64,000 nucleotides of DNA, taken from Acanthopleura granulata. Lineage: Eukaryota > Mollusca > Polyplacophora > Chitonida > Chitonidae. Below the pieces are notes generated by a model. It was not told the DNA's origin and did not search any database. It saw only the letters and a program-made list of their open reading frames with translations. Of this stretch, positions 24,901 through 35,026 are shown piece by piece. The translations under genes were made by a program, and so were the position numbers. Every line of letters starts with the position of its first letter. The first letter of the stretch is position 1. Location of the stretch: the NCBI GenBank assembly GCA_016165875.1, contig JABBOT010000013.1, positions 9,869,478 to 9,933,477 of the forward strand, in the 5' to 3' direction.

Positions 24901-27900
24901 GAAACTAGGCACAACCTCAGGAAACCCACACCATCCAGAGGAAGCCAGCAAGAGCAGGACTTTACCTCACAGCGACTGCATTGGCGAGAAGCACCTAGGC
25001 CATTACGCCATGCTGGCACGCTCACCCACTCGGTCACAGAGGTCCCTGGAAATGGATAGTTCTAACAGTGACATAGTTATGTGTAAATGTGAAGCCAAGC
25101 TCTGATAGCCTGGAACTGATGACAAGATAGAAATATTGTGGTATTAACATTATTGCTCTCTCTTCCTTATCAGGTGGGGTAGGAATCCCCGGGGCGGTGC
25201 TGGGAATTATGGTCGGTGGATACATCCTCAAGAGATTCCAACTTCGTCCTAAAGGTTGGCATATTCACCTATGACCCTGAATGATGAAACGAGTGAATTC
25301 ACAGTCAGATCAGATTTGTAGATTAATGTGAATCTCATTATGACAGATGACATGCAGAATTACAATGACCCCAGTGTTAAGCAAGAATCAAATAAATACA
25401 TATTGTCCAGACTATAAGGTACACACGCAGTGACAAAGCTCAGGGGACTTGAAATTGATCTCATTGACTTTGTCCTTTAAGTTGGGACATGTATAAGCCT
25501 GACAGTAGATTTGATAATCCTATAGCATGGCATTAAAGCCTATGAGGGTTTAAAGAATGTGTTGCAAAGTGACCCTTGGTTATGATCACTCAAATCTGAC
25601 CTTTGACCTTGTGATTCACAGGTGCCATTCAGATGATCCTTATCCTAAACCTGATTTCATTGGCCGGCTTCTCCCTGTTCTTTTTCCTGGGTTGTGATAA
25701 CTTAAAGCTGGCCGGTGCAACAGAACCCTACGTCAGACGTTTTAACAATGCGTAAGTCACTGTTGATGTTCATGTCAAGATGTTCATGTCGAGATGTTCA
25801 TGTCGAGATGTTCATGTCGAGATGTTCATGTCGAGATGTTCATGTCGAGATGTTCATGTCGAGATGTTCATGTCTAGATGTTCATGTCGAGATGTTCATG
25901 TCGAGATGTTCATGTCGAGATGTTCATGTCGAGATGTTCATGTCTAGATGTTCATGTCTAGATGTTCATGTCGAGATGTTCATGTCGAGATGTTCATGTA
26001 AAGATGTTCATGTCGAGATGTTCATGTCGAGATGTCGAGATGTTCATGTCGAGATGTTCATGTCGAGATGTTCATGTCAAGATGTTCATGTCAAGATGTT
26101 CATGTCAAGATGTTCATGTCTAGATGTTCATGTCAAGATGTTCATGTCTAGATGTTCATGTCAAGATGTTCATGTCTAGATGTTCATGTCAAGATGTTCA
26201 TGTCTAGATGTTCATGTCAAGATGTTCATGTCAAGATGTTCATGTCTAGATGTTCATGTCAAGATGTTCATGTCTAGATGTTCATGTCAAGATGTTCATG
26301 TCTAGATGTTCATGTCAAGATGTTCATGTCAAGATGTTCATGTCAAGATGTTCATGTCAAGCCAGGTGTTGGGGGTGATGAATAAAGCAGATGCTAACAT
26401 TTCCTGACAAATTTAACTCTGAAGGCCTCCCAGGTCTCTCATAAGCCTTGTTGGGATTGATTGTGTCATTTAACTTCATGCTCAAATCTGTTATTAAGAG
26501 TTGTACTATGGGATGAGATTTGACATGTTAGCTATGAAAACCCTTATTTATGGTGTGTACACAATGTGCCCCTAGCTGTACAACTGTGGTAATCCTTACA
26601 TGATTAAGTCACAGTTCATGCCAGTATCATAAGAAGGAAACAGTTTCAAATGCTACCTCCTGCAAAAGGGTTTGCCTAGGATGTTAATCAACTTTGCTTT
26701 AGTTAATAGAAAGGCTCTGGGTTTGTACAGATCTGGCAACAGATTATCAGTGATCAATCTCACCTTCTTCTATTGATCATTACAGATCTACCAACAGACT
26801 AGTGGAGACCAATCATATGTCCTTATGTTGATCGTTACAGATCTAGCAAGAGCCGAGTGGAGACCAATCTCATGTCCTTCTGTTGACCATTACAGATCTA
26901 GCAACAGACTAGGGGAGACCAATTTCATGCCCTTTTGTTGATTTTTACAGGTCTAGCTACAGGTTATCTGAGACCAATCTCACGTCATGTTGATCGTTAC
27001 AGGTCTAGCTACAGGTTATCTGAGACCAATCTCACGTCATGTTGATCGTTACAGGTCTAGCCACAGGTTATCTGAGACCAATCTCACGTCTTCATGTAAC
27101 TTAGACTGTGACTGTTCATCCAACGAGTTTGAGCTGATATGCGGAGTGAACGGTATAACATATTTCTCACCATGTCACGCCGGCTGCACGAGATACTACG
27201 AGTCCATAGTACAGCATGAGCGCCTCCTGGTGAGTGATCATGTCAAGTTCAAGCTTGGCTTGTAGCCTGTTAGGTCAGTTGTTGTTCTGTTTGTACATGT
27301 ACAAGGTGTGTTTTAGAAGGAATGGCTTCACTCACTGCATATGTGTTATGATAACTGAAGTAAAAAAAATTATCCGCATTGCAGCATGTGTTATAATAAA
27401 CCTGAGGGGTGGTTTGTTTAAGTGTTAGACTTTGGCTACAGTTGGAAACAAGGAAGGTCGTTAGGGACTCATGAAAGGTCATTACACTTATGTGTGAATG
27501 ATGGAATTTTTGGGGACATATACAGTGAAGAAAGTTTGAACTCTGTAATGCTTAAAGGAATGTCTGGGAAAGTTGATAAGTTGGCCTAAGGAAGAGACCC
27601 AGGTTTGTGGGGCTGATTCCACAGAGCCATTTCTGACGTAAGTTAAAATTTAAAAAAATTGTGGTAGTACTTAATTTTAGTTTCTTGGCATTGACATTTT
27701 GTTATACACATGTATCTGTCTTAATATGACATTTGTGAGGTCAAAAATTTGAATTTCTAGAGCTCAACAAAGAGTTCTAATATTGTGTTTCAAATTTGAA
27801 CTTAAGCCAGAATTTCCCAGATTCAAAATGGTGAGACTCTCTGTCCATATCCATGTAAATATTCGGTCTCTGAACGATTATGGCCAGGTTTACCAAATCC

Positions 27901-30900
27901 TGTGCCACATTTTGCCAAGGTCATTGGCGTCCTCTAAGATGTGTTTTGTGACAGTCATGTAAACATGATATCTCTTGAAGTCTTGAAGCAATTTTTCATC
28001 AAACAAGGTTCACCTGTTTTTTTCAAGCATGAGTTTTCTCGAACCTTGTCAGCACACTATCTCTTTTGACTGTTCTTACAGCCTAAGGGTATTTGGTACT
28101 GTACATCGCATGATATTTCTTGTAGAATTATACAGGTTGTTCATGTATCAGTGATGAGCCAGTCTCCCCAGAAGTGATCATGTCCCCGCTGGCCACCAAC
28201 GGTCCGTGCAAGACGACCTGTGACAGCATGTTGCCATTCCTCATCCTTCTGGTCATCATGACTTTCTGTGTTTCTGGTACACACATGCCTCTGGTCATGG
28301 TCACGCTCAGGTAAGTGTTGTTATTTCTCATCCTTCCGGTCATCATGGCTTTCTGTGTTTCTGGTACACAGATGCCTCTGGTCATGGTCACACTCAGGTA
28401 AGTGTTGTCATTTCTCATCCTTCTGGTCCTCATGACTGAAACACACATGCATCTGGTCATGGTCACGCTCAGGTAAGTGTTGTTATTCCTCATCCTTCTA
28501 GTCATCATGACTTTCTGTGTTTCTGGTACACACATGCCTCTGGTCATGGTCACACTCAGGTAAGTGTTGTTATTCCTCATCCTTCTAGTCATCATGACTT
28601 TCTGTGTTTCTGGTACACACATGCCTCTGGTCATGGTCACACTCAGGTAAGTGTTGTTATTCCTCATCCTTCCGGTCATCATGACTTTCTGTGTTTCTGG
28701 TACGCACATGCCTCTGGTCATTGTCACGCTCAGGTATGTGAAATCCCTGATGGTTACCACAAACTAATTAAGTAGAAAGGACTCAGTATGGAGGAGACCA
28801 ATCGTATTGTTTGTATAATCCAGATTTAAGTCAGGAGTTTTATCAGATTCCTGTTAAAGGTCAGGTTTGTGTGCCAGATACCGGAGTTTCCTCCACACAT
28901 CATATAATAGACAGTAAAATCTTGAGCACAGTGGTAAACACCAGTCAACTACATGAATAAATAATTAAAATTAAAAAACTGAAGAAAGCCAACACTAATG
29001 GGTGCAAATAACTACGATGATTGAAACTTTGTCGAAAAGGCCCGTGATGTTTTCAAGACACTAAATTAGTCAAAATGACACAAAGTTATTAAAACTTTGA
29101 CGAAAGACCCATTAATAACCAGAAAATAAATAAGTTAAAATGACTGAATATAATTGAAGCTTTAATGAACACCCTAATACTTAGCAGAATCAAATCAGTG
29201 GAAGGGATTCAATATGATTGAAGTTTAAATGAAACCTCTAAGAATTATCACTGATAATATCAGAAACTAAATGTTTGAAACTAACTTGTGTGGTTGAAGA
29301 ACCACCTTGGTTGCATGGTGTCATCCCAAAGAAAATGGTACTTGTTACTGCCTCGCTTGGCGCTCAGCACTGAGACTGGTCGGCTGAGTGTCAGTGCCAT
29401 GTGACTGAGTGGGGTGACATGGCTGGTGTCTTCTGCATGATGTTCTCATGGTGGCAGCACTTTAGCAGCATGGATATACATTGTAATGATTTGTCCTTGT
29501 CATTTAACAGAAAACTTCTGGAGTATAATGTAAAAATTCAAGCATACATGCATATGTACTCTTCTGGTTACTCTTCTGGGCTGAAAACCCCAGTTATTAC
29601 CAATGGAAATGTGTTGATGTTGCAGAAGTGTGGCCGAGGAAGAGAGGGCGTTTGCTTTGGGAATGCAGTTCGTCATTCTCAGGTTATTTGGTGAGTGGCA
29701 TTATGTTATAATTAATAAACTCATTTCCAAGAAGAAAACTCCAGAAATAACTTTTAAAGTGATGCAGTGTTCAGAAGAAAGTTAATTTTGATGTGAGAAG
29801 GTTCAGCATTGATGTAATGATGTAATTACATGTATGCGGTATCTCTGCATTTGAATAAAGCGAAATTAATATTAGCTTTGTATTTACAGTGATGTTCCTC
29901 ACTCCAGAATGGGGTTGTGCTACGGTCATTCTTCAACCTTGTCACATGTTTTCAAGGTGTATTCTGAAGACATTATTCTGTGTCGACTGATAACATTATA
30001 CGTTGTGTGAAGCCTTGAAACTGGCCAATCAAATCGGTGCAACTTTATGTCCAAAAGCAAATTGCAAATGTGCATAAATTTCACTGAAGGTTGCTGTTTC
30101 ATATGCAAAAATGTTGAGGAATTAGGGTATTAGGTGAAACAGGTAAATGTAGAAGTCTTTTAAACGCATTCAGGTATATTTTGCGTGTGTTAATAATAAC
30201 AGGTCTTCAAATTTAGGTTGATTTGTAGTGGTCAGTTGATATTAATTTGTCATGATTTTGGAGCTGAATACAAATTGTGTAAGAAATCAAACTTTGGATC
30301 TTACCCAAAAGTATTATATATGGATTTACAACAGTTGAGTATTAAGTAAGATTCCTCAAGTTCTATTGTGTTATTCTCAACTCAGTCTGGCAATTTTGTT
30401 TTCATGGAGATAAAAATTTCAATTTCTTCTTTTTTCCAGCTAATATTCCAGCCCCAATAATGTTTGGCAACATTATTGATACCACTTGTATGTTGTGGAA
30501 ACAAAAATGTGAAAATATTGGTGCTTGTTTTTTCTACGACATTGTACAGTTCCGATATAAATATGTAGGTAAGTTCATGTGGATCAGATGACGGCTCCCA
30601 CCCACCTTATCTTTTACCAGTTTTCCTCTTTACTTTTTGGTCCTTTCCTATTTTCTTTACTTTGCCCTGTAATCTCTCTGTTTTGACCAGAATAAACCAG
30701 TTTGGGAGAACCACCGAAACATGTGATGATGTTTGATTTTGTATGGCATTGAAATCACTTTATTGTTGCGTTGTGTTGCGATGAGGGCCTCAGTTGTAAT
30801 TTCAGTGTGCAGAGAACCATTATTTTGATACAAAGTTGCCTCGACATTGGCAGAGAAGTAATACTGGCTATTGTTGCCATCTTTAACAGTACAACATAAG

Positions 30901-33506
30901 ACACCGCACATGTCTTAGAGCATATGCCGAAAGAGTCTGTGGCTAGCGTATTTTTAAAATGTGGATAAACATGTATCAAAACTTTACATATTTTCTCCAG
31001 CAGCACTCTTCCAATCTCTGATGGCAGGCATTCACTGACTGTCATCTAGTTACAATTTCTTACTGTGTAGATAAAAGGAATACATTGCCGTTTGTTGGAG
31101 GGGGCCTCTGGCTTGGGCCCCAGAAACAGTGTGGGCATGTGTTATTTTTCTTAAGCCCCATTCCCAGTGTCACTTTTCTTGAGTGAAAAATTCTTGACTG
31201 TGGCAATTGAACACAAATCCAAAAAATAAATAAATTCCATAAACTTGTTAAGAAAGAAAAAAAGAAAGCCATCATGATAAGTGGTCTTATGTCCCATTTC
31301 CTGCGTCACTTTTCTTGTGGGTAAAATTCTTGAGCATGGCAATGAACAACAATCCTAGAAATAAATAAATGTCAGAAAATTGTAAAAACAAAAATTAAAA
31401 ACCCGTGATAAGTGTTTTTCTTCTTCTTGTGCCAGGTATATCAGCAGGTCTTAATGCCCTAGGCTGTGGTCTGTTCTTCACGGTCTGGTTGTTAATCAAA
31501 GAGCGTTACAAGCAAGAAGGTCCAGGTGCCATGGCTAACGTGAGTGAATCTCTGTGTGTTTGTGTCGTAGAGTATTCTGCTAATGTTCGGCTCAGTGTTA
31601 GTCCTAAATATCATACATTCATACTAAAACGTGGTCAGGGGCCATTTTCTGGAAGCATACTGTCATAGTGCTAAGTTGCACTTAATTAAGTGTGCTTTAT
31701 ATCTGTATAACGTGTGTTTCCAATATTAGGTAAGGCTTACTTAGCTTAAGTGTGCTCCATGAAACGGGGCCCAGACCAGAGCATGTCGACCCCAATACAG
31801 TGAGGTCATGTGCTCAAATCCCCTGTTCACTGGTACAACTGCATTGTTTACTCAGGATGTTTGCCTTCTACCTGGCAAAGGGAAGTGGTTACCATAATAT
31901 CTAGAGTGGCTGCCGTGATTGAAAGAAAAGATAACAAATGATGTGAACTTAGTTATTTGGGAAAAGGAGCAGACAGACCTAACTGGCAACTGGCAGTTTT
32001 TTTCGAATGTGCTTAAGGCATGAAAGTTCAGGATTTTGCAAGAAAACCATTTTGCTTTATTCTGATTGACCTGGCAATGCCACATTCTGAGTTTGGTGTG
32101 AAGTTCGATTTGGTTTTATCAGAAATATGTGAGTGTTTGCATCAGAAGTATTACTTTATCACATTTTCACAAGCTAAACTTTCTGGAGCTCTTACAAGGA
32201 CAAGGAATGCACAGTGTTAGAGAATCAGAAAGTTGGTGTTGTGCCACTCTTACTCCGAGTACGTATGGTTGATAGGCAAAACAGTGTATACGGGACAGTG
32301 GCAGAAACAGCTGTGTGCTCCAGTTATAGAAATACATGTAACTCCCGCCTAATTGGTTAAAATTAATAACATGGCAGCTCTGTCAGTTTGCTCATTGTCT
32401 GTGATTTTGCTTACTTTGATCTTGGTTATTCTATTTTAGTGCTGCACTTTGCAACTTGTCACTTTAATGGCAGGACAGGATTAACCTTTTCAAGCACTGG
32501 TCAATCCAGCATCAGTTTACCAGGACTAGGAGTAGAGGTAGCATAGTTTGCATAATGCCGTGGTTTCGTGATAGTGCGAAGCAGGACATTGTTACGCCAG
32601 ATATACTGATTGTATCATAACATCGCCAGTATTTCAACGTTTTACTGTCCTGAATATGATATAATTATAATGAGCTGGGAAGAAGCGTTTGACATTAACA
32701 AAATGGTGTCAGGATCCTGCTGCCGGGAATTTGCCGGGACCCCTTGGGAAGGAGTGTGTTGTCTGGTGTCTGCAGTGTGGCATTCCAGCGAGGCAGCACA
32801 TTGAATATAGTGGCTTTGAAATCTTCCTAGTAGTACAAAGAGACGTAATGATTTGGCCAGAAGTTAGTAAAGAAAGTCGTGGGTGGCTTTGACAGTGTTG
32901 CGAAATGTTATTTACCGTAATTACAGAATGTAAGGAGCCGTGTGACAAACGGCAAATCTGTGTCTATAGACCGTTGTTGCTGAGGGGGTTTAGCGAGCTA
33001 GTGCAGCATAATGGCAGAAGAGTCTCTCACCCTTGTGGTCACTGTGAGCTCAAGTCCAGCTCATTCTGACTTCCTCTATGGGCATATGCCATGAATGTGT
33101 TAAGGTCTGCGAGCAACCTGCAGATGGTTGTAGTTTTCCACCGGGCTCTGCCGGTTTCCTCCCACCATAATGCAAGCTGTCATCGCATAAATGAAAGATT
33201 TTTGAGTACAGTATGAAGCACCAATCAGATAAATGAAATAAATATAGACTGTTGTTGGCATCTGTTTGGATTATGTGTCCCAACTCCTCAGTTTTGTTAT
33301 AACTCTCCTTGTTGCAGATGAGTGATTTGGTGGCCTCCATATCCTCCATTGACCGCTTGGACTTCAGCAAATCTCCCTCGAGTCCTCAGCACACTCCACT
33401 CAGTCCCACCAATGTGACCTCTGAGGTGAACCCCACTACACCAGGCGCCATCAATACCACCTCAAGGGGAGATAACCCTAATGTGTACTTCACCACGTCC
33501 ATGTAA
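20975..33506 (+). CDS. SLCO: Organic anion transporting polypeptide (OATP/SLCO), complete 11-exon CDS
   Basis: Sodium-independent organic anion transporter of the plasma membrane (family knowledge). Coding exons: 20975-21902, 22297-22608, 23792-23956, 25174-25254, 25622-25751, 27055-27229, 28126-28310, 29626-29690, 30440-30568, 31436-31539, 33318-33506. All junctions are GT/AG and in phase, giving 820 residues. The OATP signature DPRWVGAWW is at residues 348-356. A Kazal-like extracellular loop with ten cysteines spans about residues 553-629, with N-glycosylation sequons NLT and NYT. Hydrophobic segments throughout fit the family's 12-helix fold. The N-terminal tail before the first helix (about 133 residues, Ser/Pro/Gly/Asp rich) is longer than I expect for OATPs. 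The start is the first ATG of the open frame. The subfamily is not resolved; the wording of the signature and the post-signature FPKKL region look closer to the OATP3/5 type than to OATP4. I see no broken exon. Confidence 0.95.
22297..22608 (+). CDS. SLCO: SLCO exon 2, carries the OATP signature
   Basis: Encodes residues 310-413: FIYAMGALGPVLGF (helix 5), then LTPSDPRWVGAWWGGF, the family signature, and the following helix 6. The acceptor is TTTCCAG and the donor AAAG|GTGGGT. The last bases, encoding EEFGKTIK, are the seed of the tandem array that follows. Confidence 0.95.
22560..23400 (+). repeat. ~50-bp tandem array seeded by the 3' edge of SLCO exon 2
   Basis: About 15 diverged copies of a unit containing AGTTTGGGAAGACCATTAAA, GGTGGGTGGTAATAGATAGA and an ACAAATAA spacer. 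The first occurrence is the end of exon 2 with its donor at 22609. A second copy with intact AAAG|GTGGG lies near 22650. A three- to four-unit higher-order period of about 200 bp is visible (compare 22856-23045 with 23050-23250). A 401-residue reverse open frame across it is an artefact of the repeat. Confidence 0.9.
23792..23956 (+). CDS. SLCO: SLCO exon 3
   Basis: Encodes DIPKSILALMRNRVYFVL and the helix leading to FIPKYLETQFGVSKSQANLFTG, the conserved post-loop segment of OATPs. The acceptor is TCTTTACAG and the donor CACAG|GTGACT. The 3' edge is copied in the following intron. Confidence 0.95.
23925..24425 (+). repeat. Degenerate tandem copies of the 3' edge of SLCO exon 3 with donor
   Basis: Roughly eleven copies of a 35-55-bp unit resembling AAATCTCAGGCTAACCTATT then CACAGGTAAG and CAGTCAGA. 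The first copy is the genuine exon end at 23956. Many copies retain CACAG|GTAAG, which can read as either an acceptor or a donor. Confidence 0.8.
24813..25043 (-). mobile_element. tRNA-derived SINE in SLCO intron 3 with target-site duplication
   Basis: In + orientation it starts with the (TATT)n tail and ATTGGTGTTTTA and ends in a tRNA-like head (CCACTCGGTCACAGAGG). It is flanked by the 12-bp direct repeat CCCTGGAAATGG at 24801-24812 and 25044-25055, a clear target-site duplication. Confidence 0.9.
25174..25254 (+). CDS. SLCO: SLCO exon 4
   Basis: Encodes GGVGIPGAVLGIMVGGYILKRF, a glycine-rich transmembrane segment typical of OATPs, ending RPKG. It is flanked by TTATCAG and AAAG|GTTGGC. Confidence 0.93.
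25622..25751 (+). CDS. SLCO: SLCO exon 5
   Basis: Encodes AIQMILILNLISLAGFSLFFFLGCDN and the start of the large extracellular loop (ATEPYVRRFNNA). The acceptor is ATTCACAG and the donor ATGC|GTAAGT. A 14-bp minisatellite begins about 12 bases after the donor. Confidence 0.93.
25760..26362 (+). repeat. 14-bp minisatellite in SLCO intron 5
   Basis: About 43 copies of GATGTTCATGTCGA with three variants at the CGAG/CAAG/CTAG position. They are partly segregated: CGAG types lie 5', and CAAG/CTAG alternate 3'. Because 14 is not a multiple of 3, the open frame across it cycles every 14 residues; it is not a gene. Confidence 0.95.
26725..27054 (+). repeat. Tandem copies of the 5' edge and acceptor of SLCO exon 6
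   Basis: Six copies of a 52-64-bp unit with TTACAGRTCTAGCNACAG and TTATCTGAGACCAATCTC precede the true exon. The two nearest (from about 26945) are almost identical to the exon start and have a 52-bp period. More distant ones have CAGATCTA instead of CAGGTCTA and are diverged. Confidence 0.88.
27055..27229 (+). CDS. SLCO: SLCO exon 6, Kazal-like loop
   Basis: Encodes residues 539-597, including SCNLDCDCSSNEFELICGVNG and SPCHAGC, the N-terminal half of the cysteine-rich Kazal-like extracellular loop. The acceptor is GTTACAG and the donor CTG|GTGAGT. Several decayed copies of its 5' edge and acceptor precede it. Confidence 0.95.
28126..28310 (+). CDS. SLCO: SLCO exon 7
   Basis: Encodes residues 598-658: NYTGCSC, NGPCKTTC (end of the Kazal-like loop) and the helix LPFLILLVIMTFCVSGTHMP. 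The acceptor is TTCTTGTAG and the donor CTCAG|GTAAGT. Its last 76 bases plus donor are repeated five more times downstream. Confidence 0.94.
28235..28736 (+). repeat. 87-bp tandem array copying the 3' end of SLCO exon 7 and its donor
   Basis: Six units including the genuine exon end, at about 28235, 28323, 28410, 28485, 28572 and 28659; the third lacks about 12 bases. Each ends CTCAG|GTAAGTG (last one GTATGTG), with donors at 28311, 28398, 28473, 28560, 28647 and 28734. Reading through the first donor gives AGG TAA, a stop. Confidence 0.95.
28858..28970 (+). mobile_element. Decayed 3' fragment of the tRNA-SINE
   Basis: GGAGTTTCCTCCACACATCA, CTTGAGCACAGTGGTAAACACCAGTCA and a terminal AATAAATAATT tail resemble the 3' half of the SINE but are strongly diverged. 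Confidence 0.55.
29335..29565 (+). mobile_element. Second SINE-like family (copy 1), SLCO intron 7
   Basis: Shares TTGTTACTGCCTCGCTTGGC, ATGGCTGGTGTCTTCTGCAT, GATATACATTGTAATG, TGTCATTTAACAG and a GTATAATGTAAAAATTCAAG tail with the copy at 48955-49165. Its 3' end sits within 60 bp of exon 8. Confidence 0.75.
29626..29690 (+). CDS. SLCO: SLCO exon 8
   Basis: Encodes SVAEEERAFALGMQFVILRLF, matching the conserved OATP helix 11 entry (the E-x(3-5)-A-LG-Q-F pattern). It is only 65 bases long, with acceptor GTTGCAG and donor TTTG|GTGAGT. Confidence 0.93.
29912..30135 (+). repeat. Dispersed ~225-bp repeat, copy A
   Basis: Contains TTCAACCTTGTCACATGTTT, GAAGACATTATTCTGTGT, AGCCTTGAAACTGGCC, AAATGTGCATAAAT and GTTGAGGAATTAGG. 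All of these recur in order at 34228-34455 with about 80% similarity by eye. No coding potential is evident. Confidence 0.8.
30440..30568 (+). CDS. SLCO: SLCO exon 9
   Basis: Encodes ANIPAPIMFGNIIDTTCMLW then ENIGACFFYDIVQFRYKYVG. The PAP-x-x-FG-x-x-ID-TTC-x-W motif is diagnostic for OATPs. The acceptor is TTTTTTCCAG and the donor GTAG|GTAAGT. Confidence 0.95.
31125..31372 (+). repeat. Two tandem SINE-3'-end-like copies in SLCO intron 9
   Basis: Two copies about 145 bp apart share CCCATTYCCWGYGTCACTTT, TCTTGNGNGTAAAATTCTTGA, a TGGCAATGAACAACAATCC block and AATAAATAAAT. The AATAAATAAAT tail resembles the SINEs in this window, but the body differs. Confidence 0.65.
31436..31539 (+). CDS. SLCO: SLCO exon 10
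   Basis: Encodes the last helix, ISAGLNALGCGLFFTVWLL, and the start of the cytoplasmic tail (KERYKQEGPGAMAN). It is flanked by TTGTGCCAG and AAC|GTGAGT. Confidence 0.93.
32970..33246 (+). mobile_element. tRNA-SINE in SLCO intron 10
   Basis: From GTTGCTGAGGGGGTTTAGCG, through box B-like GAGCTCAAGTCC and CCTCCCACCATAATGC, to the tail CACCAATCAGATAAATGAAATAAATA. It is moderately diverged and lies just 70 bp before the last SLCO exon. Confidence 0.9.
33318..33506 (+). CDS. SLCO: SLCO exon 11, C-terminal tail and stop
   Basis: Encodes MSDLVASISSIDRLDFSKSP, a Ser/Thr/Pro-rich tail, and the terminus VYFTTSM followed by TAA. The acceptor is TTGTTGCAG. The terminal S-x-hydrophobic-like TSM could be a weak PDZ-binding end; that is inference. 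AATAAA at 33957-33962 is a possible poly(A) signal. Confidence 0.92.
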   Translation: MSDLVASISSIDRLDFSKSPSSPQHTPLSPTNVTSEVNPTTPGAINTTSRGDNPNVYFTTSM

Positions 33507-34227
33507 TGATAGCATTATCGTACAACATACTGTGTTAAAGCGGTCCTCCTTTTCTCATGTTCATGTGTTTCACATTTTGACAGATTTATGTGTAAAGAGT
33601 ATTAGCTTGTAACACCAGCCACATCATTCAGTCTGTGCAGTATGATGGAAGAGCAGTTTGTGTGAACCCCTGCTGGTCATTAGAATTTCACTTGTTTGTT
33701 CTGTTTTTGTGTACTTTATTTGTTTTGTTTTTTTTTGTTTCAGTTTTGCTCCCCCTCCCAAATCTACCCCACCCGCCAAACCCGCCCCCCACCAACTCAC
33801 TCTTTCTTTACAATTGTTTTTGTCTGTCAAACAATTGCAGAAGTTTACATGCTCAAATCTGTTAGAATTGCCAGCTGAAAAACCTGGAAACTGTTATGCT
33901 GATGCAGTATCATTAAGTCCATTGCAAGACAGTAGTTCAAATAATTACTTTGTATTAATAAATTAGATGTAATTTTTGGTGACATTGATGTGAGCTTTTC
34001 TTCCACAAAAAAACAGACATGTCAAAATGTGATGTACAAAAAGGATAAACACATGGATCTCACACAGAACAGTCTGGTTAAAAACAAAAAAAAAAAATAA
34101 TAATTTTTGTGTCTTACAGTTCAGATTAAATAATCGGCCAGACATGCAAGATGGTGGTTCATTAGGAGAACAGGACACACAACATCAAGTCATCGCGTCT
34201 TGCACTGTCCTTGGTAGCTTGGTGGTA

Positions 34228-34455
34228 CTACTGTAAACCTTCAACCTTTTCGCATGTTTGCAAGGTGTTTATTCAAGCATACTCTGAAGGCATTATTCTT
34301 TGTTGACCAATAAAATTATGCTTTTTGTGTAGCCTTGAAACTGGCCGATCCAACCAGTGTGGGTTTTGTCTCCAAAATCAACCTGCAAATGTGCATAAAT
34401 TGCGCTGAAAGTTGCTCTTTCATATGCGAAAACATTGAGGAATTAGGATAAGTAG
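34228..34455 (+). repeat. Dispersed ~225-bp repeat, copy B
   Basis: Same element as 29912-30135: CTTCAACCTTTTCGCATG, AGGCATTATTCTTTGTTGAC, AGCCTTGAAACTGGCC, AAATGTGCATAAATTG, CATTGAGGAATTAGG. It lies downstream of the SLCO stop codon. Confidence 0.8.
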
Positions 34456-34603
34456 ACCACTGCATACAGACATGGCATGCTTGCTCTGTGAAACAAAACT
34501 TGTGTGTGACATGTGGGAAGGTTTATCGTGCAATCACGTATCTAAAGCAGCGTTCACTTGTTATGATTTGTCATATCAACTACAGTTAAAGGAGGCTAAA
34601 CTA

Positions 34604-35026
34604 ACTCAGGTCAAGTGGGTTAGTGCGCTATCGCAGCACAATGATCCGAAGCCTCCCACCAATGCGGTCGCTGTGAGTTCAAGTCCAGCTCATGCTGGCT
34701 TCCTCTCCGGCCGTACGTAGGAAGGTCTGCCAGCAGTCGGTTTCCCGCGGGTTCTGCTCGGTTTCCTGCCACCATAATACCAACCGTCGTCGTATAAGTG
34801 AAATATTCTTGAGTACGACATAAAACTCCAATCAAATAAATAAATAAATATGTCAGGAGGCAAGGACTCCATTTCCTACCAGCCATAAATTTGAGTGCCA
34901 GCATGTAAGTGAAAATACAGTTGCTGTGAGTTCAAGTCCAGCTCATGCTGCTAGCAGTCTGCGGATGGTCGTGGGTTTCACCCGGGCTCTTCCCGGTTTC
35001 CACCCACCATAATGCTGGCTGCCATC
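34604..35026 (+). mobile_element. Composite of two tRNA-SINE copies flanked by a 19-bp direct repeat
   Basis: A nearly complete SINE (34607-34851) is followed by about 67 bp of other DNA and a second copy with an internally deleted body (34919-35026). The block is flanked by GTTAAAGGAGGCTAAACTA at 34585-34603 and 35027-35045. Confidence 0.85.

Noticed and set aside
25715..26179. 154-codon open frame with DVHVEMFMSRCSC repeats
   Set aside because: Produced by the 14-bp minisatellite; it starts inside SLCO exon 5 in another frame.
26987..27265. 92-codon open frame reading through two acceptor copies into SLCO exon 6
   Set aside because: Its first part is intronic copies of the exon start; the in-phase exon from SLCO exon 5 begins at 27055.
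28128..28760. 210-codon reverse open frame with TYLSVTMTRGMCVPETQ repeats
   Set aside because: Antisense of the 87-bp exon-end array; 87 is a multiple of 3, so the frame stays open by default.
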